Below, one piece after another: positions 53,579-61,513 of a stretch of DNA of 64,000 nt; the first letter of the stretch is position 1, and every line of letters begins with the position of its first letter. A program made the position numbers and the translations under genes. This stretch comes from Bdellovibrionaceae bacterium UBA6502 (lineage in GTDB: Bacteria > Bdellovibrionota > Bdellovibrionia > Bdellovibrionales > UBA840), in NCBI GenBank assembly GCA_002436415.1, contig DJMA01000029.1, positions 124,001 through 188,000 on the forward strand, read 5' to 3'. Below the pieces are notes generated by a model that saw only the letters and a list, made by a program, of their open reading frames with translations, was not told where the DNA came from and did not search any database.

Positions 53579-54700
53579 TTGAATGAGCATATGGCGGATC
53601 TACGTAAAATCATTGGACAAACTTTTATTATTGGAATTAGCGGAACAAGTCTGACTAATGAAGAAAAGCGCTTCATTACATCAAACAACATTGGTGGAGT
53701 TATACTTTTTAGCCGCAACATTGAATCACCAAAACAGCTTCACTCTTTGTGTGCTGAGATTCAAAGTCTTCATCATCAAAGCTCTGACAAAGCACCTCTT
53801 TTTATTTCTATCGATATGGAAGGCGGAAGAGTTGCTCGCTTAAAAGCTCCTTACACCCAATGGCCACCGATGAAAAATCTTGGCGATATGGACTCCCCAA
53901 GTTTGGCTTTTAAATTTGCCCAAGCCATGGGAGATGAACTTTATTCTACGGGAATTAATTTAAACTTCTCACCTTGTGTAGATGTCTTAACGAACCCAAA
54001 AAATGAATTGATTGGCGATCGTTCTTTTGGAACTGATCCAGATTTAGTTGGTCGTCTAAGCTCTGCTTTGGTACGAGGATTTTTAAAGGCCAACATCATT
54101 GCCTGCGCTAAGCACTTTCCAGGACATGGAAATACCATCATTGATAGTCATTTCGATTTACCGATCGAAGAAGTTAGCCTCGAAGAACTTCGCTCTCGTG
54201 AATTGCAAGCTTTCAAAAAGGCTTTTCGCGCTCGAGTTGACCTAGTCATGACGGCGCATATTTTATATAAGAATATCGATCCAGACAATCCAGCCACTTT
54301 AAGCAAAAAGATTTTAAGTGAGCTTGTGGAAGAAACTGGTTACAAAAAATTAATCATCACCGATGATTTAGATATGCATGCTTTAACCAAGTATCACGAC
54401 AAAGAAAGCCTACCAGTAAAAGCCATCGAAGCTGGTGCTCATATAATGCTTTACTGCAATGATCCTGAGTCTCATAAAATCGGCCTTGATGCTGTAGAAA
54501 AAGCGGTGAAAGATGGAGTATTAGATTTAAAGACGATTGAAAAAAATCGCGACATGACGGTAAAGCTTAAGAAAAGTCGAATTAAAAACTTTGATTTAAT
54601 TGAGTTTGAAGACGCCGCAAAACGAATTGGTCACCCTGATCATCTGCAACTCGCTAAAGCCATTGCCGACAAAGAACTTCCGGCCGATATTTCAACTTAG
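53579..54700 (+). CDS. nagZ: Beta-N-acetylhexosaminidase NagZ
   Basis: A 373-residue GH3 NagZ. The active-site features are visible: IDMEGGRVARLKAP, GDRSFGTDPDLVG, the His-Asp catalytic loop KHFPGHGNTIIDSH, and the nucleophile Asp in LIITDDLDMHAL. NagZ removes GlcNAc from GlcNAc-anhydroMurNAc-peptides in the cytosol, feeding AnmK and AmgK. The start is TTG at 53579 with AAAAGG 8 bases upstream; the ATG at 53591 is an alternative. It is the last gene of an operon with two peptide-ABC permeases and has its own terminator. Confidence 0.95.
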   Translation: MNEHMADLRKIIGQTFIIGISGTSLTNEEKRFITSNNIGGVILFSRNIESPKQLHSLCAEIQSLHHQSSDKAPLFISIDMEGGRVARLKAPYTQWPPMKNLGDMDSPSLAFKFAQAMGDELYSTGINLNFSPCVDVLTNPKNELIGDRSFGTDPDLVGRLSSALVRGFLKANIIACAKHFPGHGNTIIDSHFDLPIEEVSLEELRSRELQAFKKAFRARVDLVMTAHILYKNIDPDNPATLSKKILSELVEETGYKKLIITDDLDMHALTKYHDKESLPVKAIEAGAHIMLYCNDPESHKIGLDAVEKAVKDGVLDLKTIEKNRDMTVKLKKSRIKNFDLIEFEDAAKRIGHPDHLQLAKAIADKELPADIST

Positions 54701-54726
54701 TGCTAGGAAGTAAAAATAGTTTAATG

Positions 54727-54754
54727 AAAGAGAGGCTTTTGCCTCTCTTTTTTT
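54727..54754 (+). terminator. Rho-independent terminator
   Basis: AAAGAGAGGC pairs perfectly with GCCTCTCTTT around a TTTT loop, followed by more T. It ends the nagZ transcript. Confidence 0.92.
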
Positions 54755-54964
54755 TAGTTTTTAAGCCTCTTGTCTTTATAAACTATTTCTCCTAGGTTCT
54801 TTAACGAAGACTCTTTTGCTACACCACTTAGCCTCCGCACTTTTTTCCCTAATATAAACTTTGCTTGTCAGAGTCCCCAAGCAGGCCAATTAGCTTTGAT
54901 CTAAGCCATCTGTCATTAGTTTTTGCAATTTGCGTTTTATTTTGGAGACTGGTAGATCAGTGGG

Positions 54965-55750
54965 ATGGAATTGTTTAAAGCTACTAAGAATTTTTATTTT
55001 CTTTTGATTTTACTAAATCTGATGGCAATTGACCTTGAGGCTAAAGAGCCAAGAATTGTTAGTCTCGATCCAGCTGTAACCGAGCTTTTATTTCACACTC
55101 CCCTTGCCGGTAATATCGTAGGAATCACCAGCTATGGAAACTACCCATTAGAGGCTACTAGTAAAATAGAAAAAATTGGTACTTACAATGAACCTAAGCT
55201 AGAGAAAATAATTAGCTTAGAGCCAACTCACATTTTAGTGATGGCCTCTGGACGTCCTAATCTAATTTTTCCAGTAAACTTGGACTTTAAAATTGTAGAG
55301 CTCAAAGGGACAAAACTAAGTGACTATTTAGACAATTTGAAAATTCTCGAAGATGAATTTAAAATTGATACCAATGAGTTAAAAATGAAATGGCTTTCTC
55401 CGAAAATTGAAATTAGAGATTCAAAAAAATCTGGTCTGATCATCATCGGAAGAACTCCTTACGTTTTAGCAGGAAAATCTTCTTTTCTTTCACAAGCCCT
55501 TCAGCATTTATGCGGATTTGAAAACATCTTAGATTCAGAAAAGGCATGGCCTAGTGTCGCAGTTGAAAAATTAAGCAGCCTACCTGCTAAAAGTATCATT
55601 GCTTTCTCCATGACTGAAGATCAAAAAATCATGCCTAAGCAGTTATGGCCAAAATCACAAAAACTAGAATTCTCAGGCGATGAGTTTTTACGCCTTGGAC
55701 CTAGGCTGCCCGCTGCAATGAATAAAGTTTGTGAAAAACTCCTAAATTAA
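54965..55750 (+). CDS. btuF: BtuF-like ABC substrate-binding protein
   Basis: A 261-residue class III periplasmic binding protein (signal NFYFLLILLNLMAIDLEA; RIVSLDPAVTELLF near the start; LVMASGRPNLIFPV in the middle). This is the BtuF/FecB family that binds cobalamin or ferric siderophores. The ABC permease and ATPase of the same importer follow downstream, but two LpxD-like genes sit between. The vitamin B12 assignment is inferred from family; iron or haem remains possible. I saw no clear cobalamin riboswitch in the 5' spacer. Confidence 0.8.
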   Translation: MELFKATKNFYFLLILLNLMAIDLEAKEPRIVSLDPAVTELLFHTPLAGNIVGITSYGNYPLEATSKIEKIGTYNEPKLEKIISLEPTHILVMASGRPNLIFPVNLDFKIVELKGTKLSDYLDNLKILEDEFKIDTNELKMKWLSPKIEIRDSKKSGLIIIGRTPYVLAGKSSFLSQALQHLCGFENILDSEKAWPSVAVEKLSSLPAKSIIAFSMTEDQKIMPKQLWPKSQKLEFSGDEFLRLGPRLPAAMNKVCEKLLN

Positions 55751-55785
55751 CTGATCTTAGGCGCAAAGCTTGTTAAATTGCGAAA

Positions 55786-56454
55786 ATGTCTAATGAAACT
55801 GTAATCTCAAAGTTTGCAAAGGTACATGAATCAGCTCAAATCGGTGAAGCTTGTTTCATTGGTGACTTTGTTAGTATTGATGCCGGTGTTGTGATTGGTG
55901 ATCACACAAGAGTTGAAGCCTTTACCCACATCTATCAAAATTGTGAAGTTGGAAACAATTGTTATATCGGCCCGCATTGTGTGATTGGAACAGATGGTTT
56001 TGGTTATGCTCAAGATCAAATAGGCCGATCACACTTTACTCCCCAAATCGGAATTGTAAAAATTGAAGACGATGTGAAAATTTTGGCCCACACAAGCATC
56101 GATCGCGCAGCTTTTTCAAACACAGCAATTGGCCAATCCTCGATCATAGGTGGCCATAGTCATATCGCCCATAATATTAAAATTGGTAAAAACGCTAAAA
56201 TATGGCCTGGCTTTGTAGTGGCTGGCTCCACAAAGTTTGGTGACAACATTGAATTAGGCTATCGCTGTAACTGTGTGGGTCACATTGAGGTTTGCAGTGA
56301 TTTTAAATCGGAATCAATGGTCATCATAAACAACAGCGTTAAAACTGCTGGTCACTACGCGGGACAACTCTTAATGGATAAAAGCCAATGGAATGAAGTG
56401 GCGGCTGGCATTAGAGAATCTGCAAATTGGACACTACCTGAGGAATTAAAATGA
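55786..56454 (+). CDS. LpxD-like acyltransferase, short form with catalytic His
   Basis: A 222-residue left-handed beta-helix protein made of hexapeptide repeats. The LpxD core is plain: IGTDGFGYAQDQ (68-79), IDRAAF, and HIAHNIKIG with the catalytic-type His129. The C-terminal capping segment (INNSVKTAGHYAGQLL) is present, but the N-terminal uridine-binding domain is missing. LpxD adds the N-linked hydroxyacyl chain to UDP-3-acyl-GlcN in lipid A synthesis. The next gene (overlap 4 bases) has the N-terminal domain but lacks this His, so the two may act together (inference). Confidence 0.82.
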   Translation: MSNETVISKFAKVHESAQIGEACFIGDFVSIDAGVVIGDHTRVEAFTHIYQNCEVGNNCYIGPHCVIGTDGFGYAQDQIGRSHFTPQIGIVKIEDDVKILAHTSIDRAAFSNTAIGQSSIIGGHSHIAHNIKIGKNAKIWPGFVVAGSTKFGDNIELGYRCNCVGHIEVCSDFKSESMVIINNSVKTAGHYAGQLLMDKSQWNEVAAGIRESANWTLPEELK

Positions 56455-57458
56455 TATTAATCAATGACGTTAAAACTAAACTTTCAGATCTCGTTCAAGA
56501 AGTATCCATCGCACAGCGAGACTCTTTCTTAAATGTAGAACCAATTTCCGACGCAACAGAAGACTCTTTGGTGTTTGCCAACAATGAGAAATTTTTAAAA
56601 CAAGCTCTAGATAGTGCAGCCCAGGTCATCGTAACAAATATTAAGTTAAAAGAGCTTTGCTCGGAATCGAATAAGAGTTTTATCTTTGCCAACATTCCCG
56701 ACCTTCTAGTGACTAAAATTCTACAAACCTATTTTTATTCGCAAAAAATTGCGCAGCAAAAAGCTAGTGTTTCTAAGTCAGCAAACATTCACGAAAGCGC
56801 AAATGTTCACGAAAGCTGTTTCATTGGAGAAAATGTTGTTATCGGTAAAAATGTTCAAATCGCAGAGAACTGTTTTGTGGGAGCAAATACTGTTATCGAA
56901 AATGACGTACAAATTGCAAGAGATACCGAAATTCATAGCCAATGTTTTATCGGTCAAAGAACCGAGATTGGTGAAGCTTGTATCATTAGAGCAGCGAGTA
57001 GCATTGGTAGCCTTTCTATGTTTCATTTTACAAGCGATGAAGATGGGCTTGGCAAAGTTGTGTTAAAAAACTTTGTAGAACTTGGCAGCCAATCTTGCAT
57101 TGACCGCCCTACTAGATCTGAAACCTTTATCGGAGAATCCTGTAAGCTTGATAACTTGGTGAAAATTAGTGCCGGTGCTTATTTGGATAATTTTTGCCTC
57201 ATCACAGCAGGTGTGCAAATTGGTCACAATGCTCGCTGTGGGAAGTACTTCACCGTTGGTGGAAACTCATTCATTGAACCTAATACTGTAATCGCCGATC
57301 AAGTATTGTGTGGTGGTATGACTTTTGTCGATCGAGACATTACCGAAAAAGGTCAATACGGTGGAATGCCTGTGCAACCGATGAAGGACTATCTTCGCAG
57401 TATGGTAAGTCTTGCCCAAATTCCTAAGCTAAGAAAAATCCTTAAAACAAATGCTTAA
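56451..57458 (+). CDS. LpxD-like protein with N-terminal domain, catalytic His lost
   Basis: A 335-residue protein with full LpxD architecture. Residues 1-95 match the uridine-binding domain (LSDLVQEVSI, PISDATEDSLVFANNEKFL), and the beta-helix domain follows. Aligned without gaps from IDR (217-219) to DIT (296-298) with known LpxD, the catalytic His position is Ala241 (LVKISAGAYLDN where LpxD has IAHN). GxDGFGY is replaced by GSLSMFHF. It probably cannot carry out the acyl transfer alone. It overlaps both neighbours, and the short LpxD copy immediately upstream keeps the missing His. Confidence 0.82.
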   Translation: MILINDVKTKLSDLVQEVSIAQRDSFLNVEPISDATEDSLVFANNEKFLKQALDSAAQVIVTNIKLKELCSESNKSFIFANIPDLLVTKILQTYFYSQKIAQQKASVSKSANIHESANVHESCFIGENVVIGKNVQIAENCFVGANTVIENDVQIARDTEIHSQCFIGQRTEIGEACIIRAASSIGSLSMFHFTSDEDGLGKVVLKNFVELGSQSCIDRPTRSETFIGESCKLDNLVKISAGAYLDNFCLITAGVQIGHNARCGKYFTVGGNSFIEPNTVIADQVLCGGMTFVDRDITEKGQYGGMPVQPMKDYLRSMVSLAQIPKLRKILKTNA

Positions 57459-58422
57459 GAAAGATGGCCTTTTATTTTTTCTGTTTCTATCCCTCGTGCT
57501 CTTGCATCTTGGCCAAGGAAGTTCAGAGATTTCCATCTGGGATTTGTTTTTAAAAGACAGTGCCGTATACCAACAAATTTTAAGTTTTAGAATCCATCGA
57601 ATCATGAGCTGTTTGCTGGTGGGCGGCAGTCTTGCAGTAAGTGGCCTATATTTTCAAAGCTTTCTCAAAAACCCATTAGCGGAACCATTTACCATGGGCT
57701 TTAGTGGTGCTTCGGCATTAGGGATTGCCTTGGGGATATATATGGGTGTTCAGTCTCCATTTTTAATTGCTGGTCTTGGCTTTGTATTTTGCTTGCTGGC
57801 GGTTGGATTTATCTTAAATCTCCAAAAAAGAGTCTTTCATAATTTTTCGGCCGATTTAATTTTAATTGGTATCTGCTTAGGCTTTTTCTGTAATGCACTT
57901 GTTATTGTTCTACAATCCGTTTTTCGCCCCGAAGAACTGCAAGTCAGTTACCAATGGTTAATCGGTAGCCTTGAGCATTTTAGAACTAGCTACTGGTTCT
58001 TATGTGTGTTGCCAATCTTCAGTTTACTTTACACTCAATTAAGATTTGGCAAACAGCTTGATAAGCTCCACCTTGGAAAAAGCATGGCATCAGCCATGGG
58101 AACTCCATTGGCAAAAATCCAAAATGCGATATTAATTTCCGGAGCCTTGGTTTGTGGTGTTTCGGTTTACCTTTGTGGGATCATTGCTTTTTTAGGTTTC
58201 ATCGCGCCACACTTAACGAAAAGCTTTTATCAAACTAGCCTTCATTCCAAACTATTCATTCGGTGTTTTTTGATCGGAGCTTGTTTATTAGTTTTTAGTG
58301 ATCTATTAGCAATGAGGCTCTCTTTTGAAACAAGCTTACCTACCGGAGGAATTATTTCCCTTTTAGGAGTCCCCTTCTTTTTTAAAATTTTAATTGGAGA
58401 TAGATCTTATGCAAAAAATTAA
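57451..58422 (+). CDS. btuC: FecCD/BtuC-type ABC permease
   Basis: A 323-residue FecCD-family permease with 8-10 hydrophobic helices. The family motif is YFQSFLKNPLAEPFTMGFSG near residue 68, and CGIIAFLGFIAPHLTKSF is the ATPase contact region. It works with the BtuF-like binding protein and the following ATPase. The ATG overlaps the end of the long LpxD-like gene by 8 bases. Confidence 0.9.
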   Translation: MLKKDGLLFFLFLSLVLLHLGQGSSEISIWDLFLKDSAVYQQILSFRIHRIMSCLLVGGSLAVSGLYFQSFLKNPLAEPFTMGFSGASALGIALGIYMGVQSPFLIAGLGFVFCLLAVGFILNLQKRVFHNFSADLILIGICLGFFCNALVIVLQSVFRPEELQVSYQWLIGSLEHFRTSYWFLCVLPIFSLLYTQLRFGKQLDKLHLGKSMASAMGTPLAKIQNAILISGALVCGVSVYLCGIIAFLGFIAPHLTKSFYQTSLHSKLFIRCFLIGACLLVFSDLLAMRLSFETSLPTGGIISLLGVPFFFKILIGDRSYAKN

Positions 58423-59047
58423 TTTCCAATTAAAAGTTTCTGAAACATTTTGTTTAGACATTAAAGACCTAGAGCTTTGCAAAAATTTAAATTTTCTAAT
58501 CGGTCCCAATGGAAGTGGTAAATCCACATTACTCAAAGAACTGAGTAAAAAACTTGGTGCCGATAAAAGCATTTATATGCCAGCAGAGTTTGAGCTTAAT
58601 TCAAACTTGTACGTATGGGAATTATTGGAAATCTTTGAGCAAGAAAGCCTGCCGAAGCATTTTGATTTACAAGAAATACCTACAAACACCAAACTAAGTA
58701 AGCTATCTAGTGGCGGTAAACAGCGCCTACTCCTGGGGCTTTGTTTAGAGCATCCCAATTATTCCAATTTACTTTTAGACGAACCCACCAACTTTTTAGA
58801 CCCCAAATATAAAAAACAACTCCTCGAGCTTATAAAAAATAGCTCCAAATGCATTTTAATTGCTTCTCACGATCTACATTGGTTTGTAAACGATTCACAG
58901 TGTAACACATTTCTAATAAATGATGGTAAAATAGGCAGCCGTGGAAAGCTGCAAGAGGTCTTAGAAGGTACTGATATGAAAAGCTTTTTCGGGATGGATT
59001 TCAAAGTCGAAAAAAGTCCTGATGGAAAAGTTTGGTTGAAGTATTAA
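58409..59047 (+). CDS. btuD: ABC transporter ATPase, BtuD-like
   Basis: A 212-residue ABC ATPase. Walker A is IGPNGSGKSTLLKEL, the signature LSSGGKQRLLLGLCLEH, Walker B NLLLDEPTNFLDPK and the switch His ILIASHDLHWF. I chose the ATG at 58409 (GGAG 9 bases before it, 14 bases inside the permease gene); a TTG at 58394 is open but unsupported. It energises the BtuF-BtuC-like importer. Confidence 0.9.
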   Translation: MQKINFQLKVSETFCLDIKDLELCKNLNFLIGPNGSGKSTLLKELSKKLGADKSIYMPAEFELNSNLYVWELLEIFEQESLPKHFDLQEIPTNTKLSKLSSGGKQRLLLGLCLEHPNYSNLLLDEPTNFLDPKYKKQLLELIKNSSKCILIASHDLHWFVNDSQCNTFLINDGKIGSRGKLQEVLEGTDMKSFFGMDFKVEKSPDGKVWLKY

Positions 59048-59103
59048 GTCTCAAAGCAAGTCCACTTAACAAAAGTGCTACGCAAAATTGTGGAGAGCTT
59101 AGA

Positions 59104-60009
59104 ATGAGAAGATTGGATATTGAAGAACAATTAAATCAAAAAAAGGCCATTGGATTATCCTTTTTAATTCATGTAGGTTTTGTTGCTGCAATGGCTTATG
59201 CGGGTTTACACCAACCTGAAAAGTTAGGTAGTGGGTTTACAGAGATTGAATTTGTTGAGCCTTATAAAGGAAAGCAACTAGAGAAGCCAATTGTCGGCGA
59301 GGACCAACAAAACTCCAAAGCTAGAGAAAAAATGCAGAGAGCTAGCGTAAAGCCAAAACCGAAGAAAGTGCTTACACCACCCAAAAAAGAAGTCGCTGCA
59401 AAACCGAAAGCAACAGATGTTGCGAAAAGTGATGTTAAGGTAGCTGCAAAGCCAAAAACACCTAAGCCTAAAGCTGTTAAAAAACAAGTATCAAAAATCC
59501 AGAAAGCAAAACAGGATATAGCAAATTTGCCTGCAGCTTTACCTGACAAAGAAATCGATCTTAATGAAGATCTAGAAAAAGAACTAGCCGAACTCGAAAA
59601 AGAAAAGGCCTTAAAACAAAAAGGGCCTGATAAAATCAATGCTGGAAATCAAAGAGTTTCAACTCGTGAAAGAGTGGCGGCATATGGAGATAGTAGTGCT
59701 GTTCGTTCTGCAGATGTATTAACGCCATTGAATGGTAATCGTTCTCCTTCCTATCCTGAAGATGCTCGAATGAGAAGGTACCAACCTACGGTTGAAATTG
59801 AGTTTGATGTTGACCCTAACGGTAGAGTTTCTAACATTGAATTTGTTAATGCGGCCCGAATGGGTTCTATCAACCAAACCATTTATGATGCTGTTAGAAA
59901 TTGGCGCTTTAAGCCTGGCAAAACAGGTCGCTTCCGTAAAGAGTTTGAGTTTAAGCTGACGGGTGACGCAGCCGTAAAACCTGAGCTATTAAAGAGACGT
60001 AAGTATTAG
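59104..60009 (+). CDS. tonB: TonB energy transducer
   Basis: A 301-residue TonB. It has an N-terminal transmembrane helix (KAIGLSFLIHVGFVAAMAYA), a long Pro/Lys/Ala-rich periplasmic linker, and the C-terminal TonB fold with PSYPEDARMRRYQPTVEIEF and AVRNWRFKPGKTG. The usual YP box is present (SYPEDA). It transmits proton-motive force to outer-membrane receptors and here serves the adjacent BtuFCD-like import system. The ATG at 59104 (GGAG 8 bases before) marks the membrane-anchor start; the upstream open frame to 59032 overlaps the ATPase gene. Confidence 0.92.
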   Translation: MRRLDIEEQLNQKKAIGLSFLIHVGFVAAMAYAGLHQPEKLGSGFTEIEFVEPYKGKQLEKPIVGEDQQNSKAREKMQRASVKPKPKKVLTPPKKEVAAKPKATDVAKSDVKVAAKPKTPKPKAVKKQVSKIQKAKQDIANLPAALPDKEIDLNEDLEKELAELEKEKALKQKGPDKINAGNQRVSTRERVAAYGDSSAVRSADVLTPLNGNRSPSYPEDARMRRYQPTVEIEFDVDPNGRVSNIEFVNAARMGSINQTIYDAVRNWRFKPGKTGRFRKEFEFKLTGDAAVKPELLKRRKY

Positions 60010-60013
60010 AAAT

Positions 60014-60050
60014 CACAAGGGCTTGCTCAAGTCCTTGTGTTAATTATTCT
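60014..60050 (+). terminator. Probable terminator after tonB
   Basis: CACAAGGGCTTG pairs with CAAGTCCTTGTG (12 bp with one G-U pair), followed by a broken T-rich tail. It is weaker than the other terminators in the window because the T run is interrupted. Confidence 0.55.
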
Positions 60051-60103
60051 TGCCATGATTCTTTCCTTGAATTGTCTACCAAGCTCTTATACTTATTGAG
60101 AGC

Positions 60104-60502
60104 ATGGAAAAACAAGATCAAACCAAAAAGCTTAATCTAAAAGCTTGGAACAGCTTACTGTTCTTCTTGCTCTTGTTTAATGTTTTTCTGCAGTTTGATC
60201 ATAGCGAAACACTTTTTAACGAAAGCTTTTTAAACAAAGTAAAAGTACATAGTGTATCCAGCGATTTCTGTTTTTCTGATTCAAAGATTCAAAATCACTT
60301 TCAGCAAAATCAAAAAATTCGGCTTGTTTTCACCAATGCCTTTAATTCCAAAGAGCTAAAGTCTAAGGCTTCTGTCTCAGAGCGCTTTTCTCAGGTTCGC
60401 TTCATCAAAAAAAAGGAAAATCTCAATTTTCTTTTTTCATACTCTCTAAAAAAGATCTTACAATTCCAAACCAGTGGTTTAGCTCCTCCTATTTTTTCTT
60501 AA
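60104..60502 (+). CDS. Membrane-anchored hypothetical protein
   Basis: A 132-residue protein with one N-terminal hydrophobic segment (LLFFLLLFNVFLQF) and a polar C-terminal part ending GLAPPIFS. I do not recognise a family; the C-terminal APP end resembles small metal-linked proteins such as DUF2946 only faintly. It leads a run of five same-strand exported protein genes after tonB. Confidence 0.55.
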   Translation: MEKQDQTKKLNLKAWNSLLFFLLLFNVFLQFDHSETLFNESFLNKVKVHSVSSDFCFSDSKIQNHFQQNQKIRLVFTNAFNSKELKSKASVSERFSQVRFIKKKENLNFLFSYSLKKILQFQTSGLAPPIFS

Positions 60503-60545
60503 GTAAAAATAGAAGTTTAATTAATTTTAAATCTAGGAGATTTTT

Positions 60546-61073
60546 ATGAAGAGTATTGCACTCTTTGCCATTCTCATTTGTTTGAGTTCGTTTGATTTGT
60601 TCGCCTGGAGTAGCCTAAAAGACTTTGAAAAAAATCAAAGTAAATACAAGGCACTCTTTTTTCTATCCCATAACTGCCCGTGCTCTAAAAGTCATATCGA
60701 GCATATTGATAGCCTTAAAAAGGCTTTTAAGGAAGTATCCTTTTTTGGTGTAGCAACCGACTTGTTTGAGGAGTCCAACGAAAAGGAAATTCAAGCTCAC
60801 TATCAAGCCACCAATTACAATATGCCAATTATAAAAGACACAGCTTTTCATCTGGTTGAAAAATATAGAGCATTAAAAACACCGCACGTAATTCTTCTCG
60901 AAAAAAAACAAGACCAATATGAAGTGATCTATACCGGTGGACTTACTAATAAACGTCATTTTGATAGTAAATCCGTTAAATTTTTACAAGAAAACCTCGC
61001 TGAACTTCATGCTGGTAGAAATGTAAAATACCGCCGAGGCAAGAGCTTAGGTTGTTATATAAGGAGGCTTTGA
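60546..61073 (+). CDS. Exported thioredoxin/peroxiredoxin-like protein
   Basis: A 175-residue exported protein (signal MKSIALFAILICLSSFDLFA) with a thioredoxin-like fold. The strand FFLSHNCPCSKSHIEHIDSL contains a CPC motif where thioredoxin has CxxC, and the cis-Pro loop is KTPHVILL near residue 117. The spacing resembles AhpC/TSA-type peroxiredoxins. Its stop codon overlaps the next ATG by one base, so the two are translationally coupled. A redox or metal-delivery role in this cluster is inferred. Confidence 0.75.
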   Translation: MKSIALFAILICLSSFDLFAWSSLKDFEKNQSKYKALFFLSHNCPCSKSHIEHIDSLKKAFKEVSFFGVATDLFEESNEKEIQAHYQATNYNMPIIKDTAFHLVEKYRALKTPHVILLEKKQDQYEVIYTGGLTNKRHFDSKSVKFLQENLAELHAGRNVKYRRGKSLGCYIRRL

Positions 61074-61513
61074 TGAATCACTTTATTATTCTATCTCTTT
61101 TCTTTTTGGTTTCTTGCGGCTCTCCACAAAACCATAAAATAAAAGAAGGAACAACTAACTCAAAACTTTCTGAAAAAAACTTGCAAGCACAAATTTTAGA
61201 CTATCAATTTGATGTTAAATGGTTAGGCGGTCCCTTTGGTAATAGTAAACAGCAAAGTAAGTTGATCGTTTTTGTCTATAGAAACTCTAAGTTGTCTGAC
61301 ATAGAATCAGGGCTACACCTACAGTTTTACTCAAGCATGCCCAGCATGGGACATCCTATGGCCGAGGCCGGTGAGTTTGTTAGACTCAGTGAAGGGGTCT
61401 ATTTAAATAATGGAATTAAGTTTAATATGCCAGGGGAATGGATGCATGAACTTTGGTTGGTAGATGAAAACTTTGATACACAGGATTATGTCGTATGGCC
61501 CGAATCCTTTTAG
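61073..61513 (+). CDS. YtkA/FixH-like lipoprotein
   Basis: A 146-residue lipoprotein (MNHFIILSLFFLVSC) with a YtkA/FixH-like immunoglobulin domain. The typical segment is FYSSMPSMGHPMAEAGEF followed by NMPGEWMHELWLVDEN. Such domains sit near copper or oxidase-assembly genes. The ATG at 61073 is set by AAGGAGG 5 bases upstream. A TTG at 61052 is open but without support. It overlaps the next gene by 19 bases. Confidence 0.72.
   Translation: MNHFIILSLFFLVSCGSPQNHKIKEGTTNSKLSEKNLQAQILDYQFDVKWLGGPFGNSKQQSKLIVFVYRNSKLSDIESGLHLQFYSSMPSMGHPMAEAGEFVRLSEGVYLNNGIKFNMPGEWMHELWLVDENFDTQDYVVWPESF

Noticed and set aside
54755..54964. Cobalamin riboswitch upstream of the BtuF-like gene
   Set aside because: I looked for the B12-box core (GCCACTG) and the paired elements around it and did not find them; a short gtccccaagcaggcc stretch is not enough.
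59262..59639. Minus-strand open frame rich in Phe and Ser opposite tonB
   Set aside because: It is the antisense of the Lys/Pro/Ala-rich TonB linker; repetitive composition keeps the frame open without selection.
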